A stretch of DNA of 64,000 bases from Anodontia alba (GCA_964016985.1 OZ024835.1:999501-1063500), one strand, 5' to 3'; counted from the stretch's first letter, positions 10,945-22,829 are shown. Made by a program: numbers and translations. The notes: a model not told the origin generated them from the sequence alone.

Positions 10945-11165
10945 ATTTTCTTATTTTTTTTCAGAAAACAGAATTTGACATTCTATTGGAGACAATTTGT
11001 ATGAAATGTCAAATCCTGTTTCCTGCAAAAAAATAAAATAAAATAAATAAATAAATAAAAAAAAAATAAAATAAAATAAATAAATAAAAATAAATAAATA
11101 ATAAAATAAAAAAGTAAAGAAATAAAATAAAATGAAATAAAACAAAAGAGGAAAATATTTCAAAA
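10945..11165. mobile_element. MITE-E fragment with A-rich expansion
   Basis: ACAGAATTTGACATTCTATTGGAGACAATTTGTATGAAATGTC at 10967-11009 in outline matches the hairpin core of MITE-E (see 51946-52163). It is followed by a low-complexity (AAATA)n/(AAAAT)n stretch at 11028-11150. The outer MITE-E ends are not clear. Confidence 0.55.
11028..11150. repeat. A-rich microsatellite (AAATA-type)
   Basis: Interrupted AAATA/AAAAT pentamers and A runs. They produce Phe/Leu/Tyr-rich minus-strand ORFs that are not real. Confidence 0.9.
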
Positions 11166-11415
11166 TGTTGGCTGCTGAAAATTTTACCCAAAAGGCAAAG
11201 CGTTCAATACGGTCTGTATTTATAGATTTGGGTTTGCCATAGCGTATGATTATTTTCAGGCCGCTTCATACAAGATACAAGCCAAGTTAACTAAATTTAT
11301 AAAGGCGAAATTGACAGATGATTGTCAGTTGGCAGTGAAACGAAGCTAATATGTGCAGTTATTACAAGTCATGCCTTACAAGATATTATTCTCTGGTTCT
11401 ATATATTCCGTTACA

Positions 11416-11636
11416 AGGGCAAACGTGTCTTCGGGCATATGCGGACAGCAAAGACCCTGATCAGACTGCGCATCCGCGCAGTCTGATCAGGGCCTTCGCT
11501 GTCCGCTAACATAGTCATTGTATACCACGGAATGTATGTATGAGAGCACAAGGCCGGATGATACTCGCGCATCAGAAGTGTCTGAATATGCGCATTTTGC
11601 GCCTGGTCGAAGGCACTTTTTCGCTTGACACGGCCT
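11416..11636 (+). mobile_element. MITE-J full copy 2
   Basis: Contains TCTTCGGGCATATGC, the palindrome at 11441-11506 (GCGGACAGCAAAGACCCTGA to GTCCGC), the GGAATGTATGTATGAG block and the right end TTTTTCGCTTGACACGGCC. The left GGGCCGCG end is degraded. Confidence 0.8.
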
Positions 11637-11963
11637 AATAAGCAAACAAAAATGCCCTTGCACAGTATGCACAAAGTGAAGGCCCAGATAAACATGTGCA
11701 TCTGCAGAGATAAACCTGCTCTTAGACAGGTATAAGCATGTGCTGCAAAGATGGACCTGCGCATGCGCACATATTGATAAAGAATTTGAACGTTTGCTAT
11801 AATATTGCGCAGCATTTAATAATTTAGCAACGAGGGCCCTAGACAGACTGCGAACGCATAAAGTCGTTTATCATTTGTTCAGTGTCAAATAATATCTCTG
11901 TGAATATCTGTCTGCAATGATGTCGCCAGCATTAGCACGACACGAGTTTTCGAATAAGATTCC

Positions 11964-12246
11964 TATTACAAAAACATGCCTATTCAAGTATACTGAAAAT
12001 TTTACCACCATAAAATGATAATTTTCAGATAAAAAAAATCTGATATTTGTTCTTATTTCTGCTCAAAGCATAGATTGTGGGTACTCGTTAGAACCGCCTC
12101 TGTGAGGCGGTTCTAACGCGTACCCACAACCTATGTTTTTGAGCAGAAATAAGAAAAAATAATGTATACCCCATGTAAAACCCAGTTTTACCATATAAAA
12201 GTGGGGTTTAAGGGGGTCAAAATTATATAGGCATGTTTTCATGATG
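11964..12246 (+). mobile_element. MITE-A copy 3
   Basis: Full length. The left end reads ATTACAAAAACATGCC. The palindrome tip is changed to GCCTCTGTGAGGC and one arm has CTAACGCGTACCC. The TATA-like box is CATATAAAAG. Confidence 0.9.
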
Positions 12247-12409
12247 AGAAAGTGTTTTCATTGCTACCTGGTTCCAGATTTCGAAAAAAAAAAAAAAAAA
12301 TATGTGGGTCACTTGTGATGCCTAATTGGCCAAAACTGGCTGGAATGATCCTAATAAGTCAACATTTCAACTATTTTCATTTGAGTGTATTTGTGTTCAT
12401 TGTAATCAG

Positions 12410-12489
12410 GGGTCAACGACAACGAACAGGAAAAACATGAAAAAGCAGCACGACGAGCAGCCACAAGGCCACACAAAGAATATTACAAG
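12410..12489 (+). CDS. Candidate host exon (80 nt, low confidence)
   Basis: A T-rich stretch ending ...TGTAATCAG (AG at 12408-12409) precedes an open frame and a donor-like AAG|GTAATT follows at 12490. Between them, GG plus 26 codons reads VNDNEQEKHEKAARRAATRP followed by HKEYYK. An in-frame stop lies just upstream of the acceptor, as expected for an intron. The charged composition differs from surrounding repeat DNA. I do not recognise the peptide. The frame also runs on past the donor for ~40 codons, so chance is possible. Confidence 0.25.
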
Positions 12490-12534
12490 GTAATTCCATC
12501 GACTCAGAACGGCGAGCAGCAAAACACAGGTGTG

Positions 12535-12565
12535 TGGAGGGTTGGGGGTAGGGGGGAGGGAAGAT
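12535..12565 (+). other. G-rich tract, G-quadruplex pattern
   Basis: Four or more G runs (GGAGGG, GGGGG, GGGGGG, GGG) lie within 30 bp, matching the G3+N1-7 pattern. Confidence 0.5.
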
Positions 12566-12677
12566 CGACCGACTTTACTGGAGCCAAATCTTCACCATAT
12601 GTTCAAATGTTGTAAAAATGCAAACTGATCGTTTGGCTTGTATAGAGACACCCTAAGTCTCTCTGCGAAATATCACA

Positions 12678-12725
12678 GAAAAAAACAAACAAACAAAAAA
12701 ACAAAACAAAAAAAAAAAAAAAAAC
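12678..12725. repeat. A-rich low-complexity tract
   Basis: (AAAC)n grading into a poly(A) run. Confidence 0.85.
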
Positions 12726-12934
12726 GTGTAAATAAAATTACATCTCCGTGATAGAACAAGGATGGGAACTCTTGGCAAACGCATCAAACACTGATAACTA
12801 GAGCTAAAGAGAACTACTAGAAACTCGAAGTGCCTGAACAAACACGTAACATCGGCATCGTCAGAGAGTCAGAAATCCGACACACCGTTGTCCAATTAAC
12901 CCATTTATGCCTTACGTGCCATAAATGGACATTT

Positions 12935-13001
12935 GCAAACAGTGTAGACCCAGATCAGACGTCGCAGAACGCGAAGTCTGATCAGGGTCTATACTGTTTG
13001 C
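12935..13001. repeat. MITE-J palindrome, AAACAGTG subtype
   Basis: Palindrome with outer arms GCAAACAGTGTAGACCCAGA and TCAGGGTCTATACTGTTTGC. This second outer-arm subtype recurs many times downstream. Confidence 0.85.
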
Positions 13002-13165
13002 ATTTAAGACAGGAATCGCTTTGAAATATGGTAACAACAGAAATTAACCACACACTCCTTAACCCTTGCCATGCTGAATAAATTAAGATGTCATGCCCAC
13101 TTCTAATTTTCAGCCAATCAGATTACTTGATCCAGGCTGCTGACACAAATTTACATACTAAATCA

Positions 13166-13232
13166 CAAACAGTGCTGAGCCAGATCAGTTGGCTTCTTCA
13201 GAAACCAAATGATCTGGATCTACACTGTTTGC
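13166..13232. repeat. MITE-J palindrome, AAACAGTG subtype
   Basis: Arms CAAACAGTGCTGAGCCAGAT and ATCTGGATCTACACTGTTTG; core TTGGCTTCTTCAGAAACCAA. Confidence 0.8.
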
Positions 13233-13414
13233 AAAGGGAGCCATATCCGGGTTCAGCAGGACAAGGGTTAAATTGAAAATGAATGGACCGGTCTAAATAG
13301 TTAATGTCGAAGAGTCCACTCGGCACAAATGGGTTAAAAGAGGAATATATAGCTATCAGCCATGATTAGGTATACATGTAAACTAAGCATGCCGTCTGAG
13401 TTTCCATGTATTAC

Positions 13415-13772
13415 TACAGTCGAACTTCAATTGCTTATCTTTGGGACCATGGACATTTGTTCGAGATATGGGTAGTTTGAGCTAGTGAGGTCTAGGCATG
13501 ACGCCAGGTCAAGAAGCAAATGACAAAAAACTAGGGATTTTTTCGATCTTTCCGACAATCGTGATATGTTGAGTGTACTCATTAGAATCGCCTCAATGAG
13601 GCGATTCTAATGAGTACACACAACATCCAATTTCATAATAAAATAAGAAGTTTCCCTGAAATATTTGTTTTTTCTTGAGCTTGTGGAAGAAATTGGTAGG
13701 GACTCAAAAACGAGTTCGAATAAGCCATGGTAATCGAACCATTGGTGTTCGAGTTATTGAGGTTCGACTGTA
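13415..13772 (+). mobile_element. MITE-B copy 1, complete
   Basis: Ends TACAGTCGAACTTCAAT and ATTGAGGTTCGACTGTA form inverted repeats that include a TA dinucleotide at each edge, consistent with TA target use. The central palindrome reads GTACTCATTAGAATCGCC / GGCGATTCTAATGAGTAC. That centre is clearly similar to the MITE-A centre although the ends and arms are unrelated. No ORF. Confidence 0.9.
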
Positions 13773-14685
13773 TTTAGGATGTTTACTGCAACATTATCCA
13801 ATGCGACAACTAATATCTCCAAGGTAAAGGAGATAACCTTTTCAGCCCTGCTGACCAAAACAGTAATAGTTGCAAACAACGTAGATCCAGACGTGATCAA
13901 CACGATCTACTGTGCCTGTCATTTTATTCCTGATTTATATTGGACACCTGTATGTCCAACATTTGTCTTGTCAAAGATTAAAAGAATACAGTTATGAAAT
14001 ACAGGGATAAAAGTGAAACCTCAACATTGAACAGCAAAGGACTAGATAAGTCATAGCGTGTACGTATATCGAACACCCAGGCAACTGTGCGCATCACCGC
14101 AAATTGAGCAAGGCCGTGGCTTTTCACTAGACTCTAAAACATCCGGTGAAAATGAAGGTCTAAATCACATTTTAGGATAATGTACGTTTTTGTTTTATTT
14201 AACTCCGAATACCTAAACAGATGCATGTCAATCCAGTTTGGCAAGACAATGGTACGTCTATAAATTTATCTGAACGCGCAAATCTGGTAAACGAAAATGG
14301 CGCCAAACTATTTCCACCTCATCTCTTTAGAAGCATGTAGTGCTTTTTTGCCTTGAGTCATTTTCTAACTGCTAAAACTTTATATCCTAGAAGGCACAAG
14401 CTAGATTTGAGAAAACTAATCAACAGTTAATAATGGTCTGAAAGAAGAGCTTGGTCAATACAATTATCAAACTTCTGCAGCTGATTCTGTTAGTTTCACA
14501 AAATGAGCCGGTACACGAAAAAAGAACTTTATGGTTCCCGATTTGCGGTTCTTCAAATGCGCATGCTGTCTGCTGCCATAATCATTGGATATTACAGAAA
14601 GCATTCAATGGAGAATAAAGATCGTGTTTGGATTACAGGCATGCGTGTTTTACCTGAAGCTTCCATAAGGTCTCTACTAGATGTC
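13773..14685. other. No recognisable gene
   Basis: Mixed sequence with a 64-codon open frame at 14503-14697 that I do not recognise and do not support as a gene. A faint MITE-J trace lies near 13870-13915. Confidence 0.5.
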
Positions 14686-14754
14686 TGCGAACAGTGAAGG
14701 CTCTAGCAAGACTGCGATTATGCGCAGGCTCGCCGGAGCCTTTCCTGGTCTCCT
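14686..14754. repeat. MITE-J type palindrome (diverged)
   Basis: Arms around GCGAACAGTGAAGGCTC and GGAGCCTTTCCTGGTC with core GACTGCGATTATGCGCAGG. Confidence 0.65.
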
Positions 14755-15028
14755 AAGTGATAAGCACCATTTTCTCATGTGAATGTTCAAATAAAGACCC
14801 ATCTTTACCATTGATCCTGAGTTCCGAAATACCAAACATTGTCAGGACTGCAGATAAGCAGATTATTTAAGTGAATATATCTTTGTTTTTATTTCCTCAG
14901 AAACTTAGATTTTTTTTTATCTCATTCATTCAAATTGCCTCATGGAAATGATTCTGATGGTGTCCCAGGATATTAGATTTAGTGTAGAATTAAGTCAAAA
15001 TCAGAATGAGTTCTAACTTACTATAACT

Positions 15029-15228
15029 GGGTCCCCATGCGGAAACATGTCTTCGGGCAATTGCAGACAGCGAAGGCCAAGATCAGACTGCGCAATTGCG
15101 CAGTCTGATCAGGGCCTTTGCTGTCCGCTGCTTCTATAGAATGTATGAATGGGGTGTAGAGGCGTTAGATGACATTAATCCGCACATTCTGCGCATGCTG
15201 GAAGGCACTTTTAGGCTTGACGCGACCC
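15029..15228 (+). mobile_element. MITE-J full copy 3
   Basis: Begins GGGTCCCCATGCGGAAACA, has TCTTCGGGCAATTGC, a near-perfect palindrome at 15063-15128 (core GACTGCGCAATTGCGCAGTC), then GAATGTATGAATGGGG and the end GCTTGACGCGACCC. Confidence 0.85.
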
Positions 15229-16015
15229 AACTTATTTGTTCCTCTGCTGTTCATTATCAAAACGGCATCTATTTCAACAGAACAAATAGCAATACAAGAA
15301 AACTGGATTACAGGCGGAAATTCTAGGAAAAGAATTTAAAAAGTATACAAAAGAAGGATGAGACTGCTCTGATTAGATATCGAATCCGAATAGACAAGAA
15401 GAATTTGGTTTGTTTTTCTGAGCCAGTCGTGATGTAACATGCGGTCGTTACATCCGTCTGCGGTTAGACAACCAATTTCCTTGTGTTTGTTGGAGTCTGA
15501 AGCGGGATTAGTTTTGGAGATGAAATGAAATAAAAAACAAACTTCGGCCACCAGTTCTTGTATTATTTTCCGAGATGGACATATCGCAAAAGAATGATTG
15601 AGTTGCATTTATTCATATTCGCCTCCACACCAATAGAGGCAGCAAAAATGTAAGTGAAGATGTCCAGGAAATGCCACACAGACGCGGCGCAGACTTGCCG
15701 AGACATTAAACGAAGGAGGGATTAGAAACTAATACACGGACAAAAATGTTCAGCCTGGCGCCAGGCTGCGAGCGATTGTTCATGTTTTCAAACAAACTGA
15801 AGGTAAATAACTCCTTCTTAACAGTATCTACATAATTCGTCTCCCTTCGATTGCTTGCAGATGACTGTGCAACGTCAACGTCCCCAAGCATTTGTATAGG
15901 GAAACTGTTGAAAAGTCATTTTCTCAAAATATAGTAAATACTAATGACTTAATCTTACAATGTATACTGAAAGTAGTAAAACCTTTGAGTTACAATCAAA
16001 ATTTTGTCTACTGAG
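15229..16015. other. No recognisable feature
   Basis: No repeat family of this window and no convincing ORF. A 90-codon minus-strand frame at 15336-15608 has no recognisable motif. Confidence 0.5.
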
Positions 16016-16366
16016 GATTATCTGCCCTTGCTTCTGGGCTAAAGGCATGTATAAAAATGTGTATTTTTTTTTTTAATGTCTTCTCCCCTGAAACCACTTG
16101 AGCAATTTTCACCAGATTTCACATGAGAACTTCTATCGATTGGGTGTTTTGACAATTTATTCAAATGGTTTCGCGCCATGTAACAAAGTCTTCTTCTCTG
16201 GAAGCAAGAAAGCTATGTGGCTGAATATTGGTAGCATCGATGATTCCAGCTCCACAAAGTTTGTTCAAATGATGATCGTAGATTGACCTTTGACCTTTTA
16301 ACGGCAAAATACATTTTCTTTCTTAACACATTTTTGTCTTATATTTAATTCTTCAAAAAGTATGAC

Positions 16367-16493
<127 letters not shown>

Positions 16494-17201
16494 ATTTGCG
16501 CCCTATTACAGTTGAATAAACATTTTCTCAATATGTATTAAAGACTTATGGCTGAATCTTACAATGTAGGATCAAAATTTTGTACCGGGGTTATCTGCCC
16601 TTGCCGCTGGGCTGTATACGTGTAACCTTTAAACGTCTTCTTCTCCGAAACCGCTGGACCGATTATCACCAGATTTAAGATGGGGCCTTCTATCGAAGGG
16701 GATATTTTGTTCAAATGGTTCTGCACCGTTGAACAAGATGGCAATCATGCCCATATAGGGTACAAAATAATACTAACAAATCTACATCTCAATATCTAAG
16801 AATTCTTTATGACTGAATCTTTGTATATAGCATAAAGGACTCAAGGTGTACCAAGTTTATTCAAATGATGATCTTATGATAACCCTTGATCTTCTTACGG
16901 CAAGGTCAAATTTGCGTCCCCATACATTTGTATGGAGAAAAAAAAATAAAGTCATTTTCTCAAAACATCTAAGACTAATGGCTGAAAATTACAATGTTTG
17001 ATCACAAAAGTAAAACTATTTTGGTACTATGAAAACTTTTGGGGTTAGCTACCCTTGCTTTGGGCTATATTAATGTATAAACTCATGAAATCTTTAAATG
17101 TCTTCTTCTCTGAAACCGCTTGAGCAATTTTCACCAGATTTCACATGGGGACTACGGTCGAAGAGATGTTGACAATATGTTCAATTGATTCTACACCACA
17201 T

Positions 17202-17470
17202 CATTACGAAAACACGCCTATTCAAATATATAGACAATTTCACCTCCAAAAACTTAAAAAATTTTCAAATAAAAAACTGATATATTTTTCATATTTCTGC
17301 TCAAAATAAAGACTGTGGTACTCGTTAGAACCGCCTCGGCGAGGCGGTTCTAACGAGTACCACAATCTATGTTTTGAGCAGAAATAATGTATACCCCTGT
17401 AAACCCCAGTTTTACTATATAAAAGTGGGGTTTAAGGGGGTCAAAATTATATAGGTATGTCTTCGTGATG
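17202..17470 (+). mobile_element. MITE-A copy 4
   Basis: Complete copy inserted in a repeat K unit; the host sequence resumes as CACTGCCATGCCCATAA. Both palindrome arms read GTGGTACTCG / CGAGTACCAC, one base shorter than the usual GTGGGTAC in each arm. TATATAAAAG is present. Confidence 0.93.
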
Positions 17471-17934
17471 CACTGCCATGCCCATAAATTTTAAAACTTT
17501 CAAAATCTTCGCCGGAACTAAGAAAGGTTTGAGGCTGACTCTTGGTATAATGCATCGGGGACTCAAGGTCTACCAAGTTTGTTCAAATGATGAGACTATA
17601 ATGACCATTGACCCTTTTACGGTGCAACGGAAATGCTTTTTCCAAACGTTCAATGTTTTCTGTTTACGCAGTTTTATTCTTTAAAACCTTTCCTGTCATG
17701 TTTCTCACTTCATCGTATGAACACTCCCGTTGCAAATTATTATCAGAGACTTTTTCTTACCGCGGAATAGGTTTGGTTGTCTTGAATTTATTCAGAATGT
17801 ATGTATTTTACCTTTCACTTCCTGAAATTACGTCCGGCATTTTCGTATGACGTGACCTACTTTCAACTCGTCTTCTGATTGGTTTAAGTGGTCACGGTGT
17901 ACAACCTAACGTTTCAAATCGTACTTGGGATAAT

Positions 17935-18125
17935 AGAATCACTTTTATTGGTCAACAGGTTTTCTACGGGCTATAAAAGCCGATTTTCCCATTTTATCCT
18001 CGCACTAGACTCAATACGAGACACTTGTTCAAGTGTCTTACCTTCTCTTGCTTTGTGGAAGTGAAGTGAGTACCTCACCCACTTCCAAGGACTGCCTGTC
18101 ACTATAAATCTTTAGGCCTATATTC
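17935..18125 (+). promoter_or_regulatory. Possible Pol II promoter-like stretch
   Basis: ATTGGTCAAC (inverse CCAAT type) at about 17949 is followed by GGCTATAAAAGCC at about 17970. There is no repeat family match and no long ORF directly downstream. Suggestive spacing only. Confidence 0.2.
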
Positions 18126-18723
18126 TAAACATGGAGGGAGGTGTTTCAATTTTCTCCGTAGAAACATGCTAGGACAAACAAACTAAGGGGAGCGTAGTTT
18201 ATATTATAGCTAGGGACCCAGATTAGAACTTAGCAGAGGTAATGTTAGGTATTTTCCGTTGCACATCCTTCAGACTAAAAGCCATGCATTAATTATATGT
18301 TTTTACGTAATCTGTTGGTATTTCATGTGAATTTTAAACTTCGAAAAAGAATTGAACTCTTAGTTCTAGTTTTCATTGGTTTTGAGGGAGCCACTTTTTC
18401 CTGGTAAATCGAACTTGAGTAGTTTCTGCTTAAAGGGAGGGGTGTCGGTGGTCTGTCACCTGTCCCTGAGGCATAAGCATATCTGACGTACTCTGTCAGG
18501 GATCGTCGATTTAACCACCGTACAGTAGTCCGTCTTGTTACAACGGCATGGTCAAAATTGTGTCCCCGTTGCTGTGGCAACACTGGAGAATGTTGCATAG
18601 CATTTGCAGATACGCAATAAGTGTTTTATCAGGTGAGCGAATAGTGCTGATGGGTATCTTGTTTCATCACCATATTGTTTGCTTAATTTATATTGTTTTT
18701 CTTTTCTCTCTTAATCATCCACT
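18126..18723. other. No recognisable feature
   Basis: No repeat or gene recognised; short ORFs on both strands lack motifs. Confidence 0.45.
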
Positions 18724-19000
18724 CATCACGAAAAAATACCTATATACTTTGACCCCCTTAAACCCCACTTTTATATAGTAAAACTGGAGTTTACAGGGGT
18801 ATACATTATTTTTCTTATTGCTGCTCAAAAACATAGATTGTGGGTACTCGTTAGAACCGCCTCGCTGAGGTGGTTCTAACGAGTACTCACAATCTATGTT
18901 TTGAACAGAAATATGAAAAATATCAGAAATTTTATCTGAAAATTTTCATTTTCTGGTGGTAAAATTTTCGGTATATTTGAATAGGCGTGTTTTCGTAATG
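18724..19000 (-). mobile_element. MITE-A copy 5 (reverse)
   Basis: Complete, reverse orientation, ends CATCACG and CGTAATG. One palindrome arm carries CGCTGAGGTGG, two C-to-T type changes at CpG sites. On the minus strand the TATATAAAAG box is retained. Confidence 0.93.
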
Positions 19001-19039
19001 TGATGAATAAGGAAACCCCTAAGCTGACCCTACAATTAG

Positions 19040-19422
19040 AGTAAAACTTCAATGACTCAAACACCGATGACTTGCCTACCGTGGCTGATTCGAACTTTTT
19101 TTAGGTCCCTAAGAAATTAGTCCTATAGCTCAAGAAAACAAATATTTAGGGATACTTTAGTGAAATTTTCTAATTTCATCATGAAAATATATGTTGTGTA
19201 TATTCATTAGAATCGCCTCATCAAGGCGATTCTAATGAGAACACCCAATATACCATTACATTATAGATGATCGAAAAGATATTTCTAATTATCCCCATTA
19301 CCTCCTGACCTGGTGCTTTGATTATCCCTCAGTGGCTCGAACAACCAATATCTAGAACAAACTTCGAGATATCAAGCTGTTCGAGATATCAAGCTGTTCG
19401 AGATTTTACAGTTGGACTGTAT
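19040..19422 (-). mobile_element. MITE-B copy 2 (reverse, degraded)
   Basis: Start AGTAAAACTTCAATGACTC, central palindrome ATTCATTAGAATCGCCTC / AAGGCGATTCTAATGAG, and an end in which CGAGATATCAAGCTGTT is tandemly repeated before TTACAGTTGGACTGTA. Ends are more diverged than in copy 1. Confidence 0.8.
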
Positions 19423-19723
19423 GTGCGACTGGTGCACCGCTTAAGCCGACGCTAGGGGGCGTATGCAGCCTCGCAAACTACAGTGTTGCATATGAAGAGA
19501 CTCAATCAAACCGAGACTCCGATTTTCATGATTTTGTGTGTTCTTTGTTTCCAAAGGCAATCCTTTTTTACTTTTATTGAAGATTAAGAGAAAGAGGGTT
19601 GTATACCGTTAGATGACTTGCGTTGGGATGTCTGTGGTCTGCGACGGTGGCATTTTCTGTTTATATCCATAATTATTTTTTGTACTACCTCAGCTTGTCG
19701 AGAAGGTTAGAAACACTTTTATA

Positions 19724-19966
19724 CATCACGAAAACACGCCTATATAATTTTGACCCCCTTTAACCCCACTTTATGCTTCTTATTTCTTCTCAAAAACATA
19801 GATTGTTGGTATTCGTTAGAACCGCCTCGCCGAGGCGGTTCTAACAAGTACCAACAATCTATGTTTTGAGCAGAAATATGAAAAATATCAGATTTTTTTA
19901 TCTGAAAATTTTCCCTTTTTGGTTGTAATATTTTCAATTTATTTGAATAAGCGTGTTTTCGTAATG
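19724..19966 (-). mobile_element. MITE-A copy 6 (reverse)
   Basis: Ends CATCACG and CGTAATG, flanked by TA on both sides. The TAAACCCC hairpin arm is shortened (CCCCACTTTATGCTTC), removing the TATA box. Both palindrome arms read GTTGGTA / TACCAAC where most copies have GTGGGTAC. Confidence 0.92.
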
Positions 19967-20140
19967 TACAATGTATCACTTAGTGTTCTATTGGAAGCTT
20001 ACAATTGAGCCGCGTCGCGAGAAAAAGACTCGTCGGACTTTCCGCCGAATCAATCTTTCAGTGCGCATGCCCGGCCCCTTAGCGAGACCACATGTCTAGT
20101 TCTTTAGCCGAAGTTTCTCCTTGGACTACCGCTTATGTGA

Positions 20141-20206
20141 GCGAACAGCATAGGTTCTTGCGAGACTGTGCGGATGCGCTTGCTCACTTGAACCTTTGAT
20201 GTTCGC
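20141..20206. repeat. MITE-J type palindrome (diverged)
   Basis: Arms GCGAACAGCATAGGTTC and GAACCTTTGATGTTCGC with a decayed core. Confidence 0.7.
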
Positions 20207-20800
20207 AAATGCTATGATGGCTATTTTCCCCATAACACGACTTACAAACTGTTACATGTACATCAGTAAATTCACATCCGCTTTTCAGCTGAAAATAAGA
20301 TTTATATCTTGATACGTTTCTTCACTACTGACAAATAATAAAAGCGGGCTCGAAGAGAAAAAAGGACATAACATGTGCGGCTACCCAAGGCTAAGACTAG
20401 ACTATGCATACGCGTGCAGTCTGATTAAGACATTCACTTTTATTGACAATTTTTGTTCAATACTGTATAATGGCACGGTGAATTTCCCGGAAATGCAGCC
20501 TAAACTGGGTGGCTTTTACTATCCAAATCCACGCGAAGAGCTATTTTCCTGCCGTTGAGGTCTTATAAAACAGAATTGGCATCTTAATTTGATGTATGTA
20601 TTGTTAAGCAAAATTGTGGGAAATAACATAATATTTATGGGAACTCGTATAAATGGGTCTCTCTAAGTTGTGATCCACATTATTTTGGCCGCGTCGGGTG
20701 AAAAGATGTTTTTGAGAACATGCCAACTGCGAAATGCGCAGAGTCAGATCCTGCGCATACGAACAGTATAAGAGTATTTGCAGTTTGGCTTGGCATTGCA
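20207..20800. other. No recognisable gene
   Basis: AT-rich sequence; a short MITE-J end trace (GGCCGCGTCGGGTGAAAAGA) is seen at about 20688. Confidence 0.45.
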
Positions 20801-20802
20801 GC

Positions 20803-20921
20803 TCAGCAAACACACAACGTGATTACAATGTCGTTACAACGTCGTTACAACGTCGCTGCAACGTCACGACGCTGCAGCGACGTTGTAACGATGTTGATGC
20901 GACGTTGTGTGTTTGCTGGGA
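20803..20921. mobile_element. MITE-F like palindromic element
   Basis: Inverted ends CAGCAAACACACAACGT and ACGTTGTGTGTTTGCTG. The interior consists of repeated ACAACGTCGT-type steps, giving a nearly continuous ~119 bp palindrome. Confidence 0.8.
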
Positions 20922-21166
20922 GGTTCCCATCTAATCTTCTTTCGATGCCCTTGTGCTTTGTGATTGTTGTGACGTCATTTGAGCCTCATTGTGAGAATAC
21001 GTACCTTCTGATATATATTCCTAACGAAGACTCAAATCGGTCTCTGAATCGTCTCTGAGCGCACATTTCTGTATTGAACACCAGATACATTGTACAGAAT
21101 GACTAGAACATGCAAGCAACCAGCAAAGACCTTGGTAAGACTACTGGATACGCACACTGTTTATAC

Positions 21167-21403
21167 GGTCCGCGCCAGGCGAAAAGATGTCTTCGCGCAT
21201 GCGTAAAATGTACAGATTCAGATTCATCACAAGCAGCGCAAAGACTCATCCAGGCATCTGATCTCTATTCATACATTCTATAGTGTCCAATGATTCTGTA
21301 AGCGGACAGCGAAGGCCCTGATCGGACTGCGCGGATGCGCAGGCAGATCTGGGCTTTCGCTGTCCGCATAGGCCCAAAGACACGTTATAGCATTGTGCGG
21401 CCC
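21167..21403 (-). mobile_element. MITE-J full copy 4 (reverse)
   Basis: Begins GGTCCGCGCCAGGCGAAAAG, contains CATACATTCTATAGTG, then the palindrome at 21302-21367 (GCGGACAGCGAAGGCCCTGA to GCTTTCGCTGTCCGC), and ends GTGCGGCCC. Confidence 0.82.
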
Positions 21404-21513
21404 AAATGTTAATCCGGTTCTATATTTTATCGGCTACCATTCTAGGTCACCAAATCGAGTGAATACGTAGTATCATCAGAATCTACGTTGTTCTCTGACA
21501 ATATATCCGAAAT

Positions 21514-21590
21514 GTGCAAAGAACAGCAAAGACGCTGATCAGATCACGTGGACGTACAAACTGATCTGATATTCATCAATTCTGTTTGCA
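21514..21590. repeat. Decayed MITE-J palindrome
   Basis: GAACAGCAAAGACGCTGATC and GATCTGATATTCATCAATTC arms are only partly complementary. Confidence 0.45.
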
Positions 21591-22097
21591 TAAGTCGTTT
21601 TCTGCTTGGAGATTCTCAAATTTTTGTGGCAGCAAATTATCCATGATCAGGGACAATTTCAGTCTTATATTATCGCTCAAACCTGGGTTGAACGTTCTGT
21701 CATTGTACTTTGCAAGCCTCTGTTTAAATTTGATTTATTAATTCGGTCAATACCATGCTGTGCCGAAATGACGTGCTTCGGACGGGGAAAGCGTCTGGCA
21801 GATGTCTATATAAGAAAACACATACGCAAGTTCGACTTTTCTCATTCTACAAAGTAAAGGTTATTTTACATAGCATACAATGATGAAGTATAGAAATGTT
21901 CGCGGATTTGCTTGCAAGTCTACAAAACATGGAAATTAGGTCAACTCGAAAAGGACGATTGCTCTAGGGGTAGAGCGAAAATTAGGTCAGATCGAAAGTG
22001 GCGATTGCCAAATGCAACTAAAAGTGAAAAAAAGACAAAGGTGGAAAAATTCAAACAAAAGAAGAAAACCAGTCTGTGAAAAAGATCATATCGGCAT
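21591..22097. other. No recognisable feature
   Basis: No gene seen. A short direct repeat AAATTAGGTCARMTCGAAA occurs at about 21934 and 21979. Confidence 0.45.
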
Positions 22098-22376
22098 CAT
22101 CACGAAAATATGCCTATATAATGTTGACCCCCTTAAACCCCATTTTTATATAGTAAAACTGGGGTTTACAGGGGTATGCATTATTTTTTCTTATTTCTGC
22201 TGAAAAACATAGACTGTGGGTTCTCGTTAGAACCGCCTCGCCGAGGCGGTTTTAACGAGTACCCACAATCTATGTGTTGAACAGAGATAGGAAACATATC
22301 AGAATTTTTATATGAAAATTTTCATTTTTTGCTGGTAAAATTTTCAGTATATTTGAATAGGCTTGTTTTCATAATG
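22098..22376 (-). mobile_element. MITE-A copy 7 (reverse)
   Basis: Complete reverse copy, ends CATCACG and CATAATG. Central palindrome retained with small changes (GTGGGTTCTCG in one arm). The TATA box is retained on the minus strand. Confidence 0.92.
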
Positions 22377-22694
22377 TTAAGAAATCAAGTTTCGCGAACG
22401 TGCGTCTTATGCTTCTTCAGAAAGCATTTTAATCTAACAGAGCTTTGGAGACTGTGTCTTAATCAATGAAGGGTGAGTATTAGGTAACGACAGCATCATC
22501 ATCATCATCAACAACAACCACAACACAATTATCCAGTGGACATCAGCATCCTGAGAATAGACATATGGTCTATAGCGGGCCCATAAAACGGAAGACAATT
22601 CTAGCTAGAAAAAAAGACCTTTTTGGGCACAAGACCTAATATAAATAGATAAATGAGATAAAAAAAAAAAAATGCACATTGAACCTACATATTG

Positions 22695-22810
22695 CTTTAA
22701 CCGTAGACCGGCTCCAGTCTCTAGTGACTAACTTTATTAATATTTATAATTCTCTTCGATATAAACATTAAAATAAAACGAAAACAATCAGAAGAACAAC
22801 TACTGGAGTG
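22695..22810 (+). mobile_element. MITE-H fragment
   Basis: AGACCGGCTCCAGTCTCTAG followed by TGACTAA and an AT-rich arm matches the left side of MITE-H (34365-34760) and is truncated before the centre. Confidence 0.6.
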
Positions 22811-22829
22811 GAGGGGCTAAAACCCCGGT

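Noticed and set aside
17478..17850. ORFs of 68 and 80 codons downstream of MITE-A copy 4
   Set aside because: The first is within repeat K; the second is T-rich with no recognisable domain.
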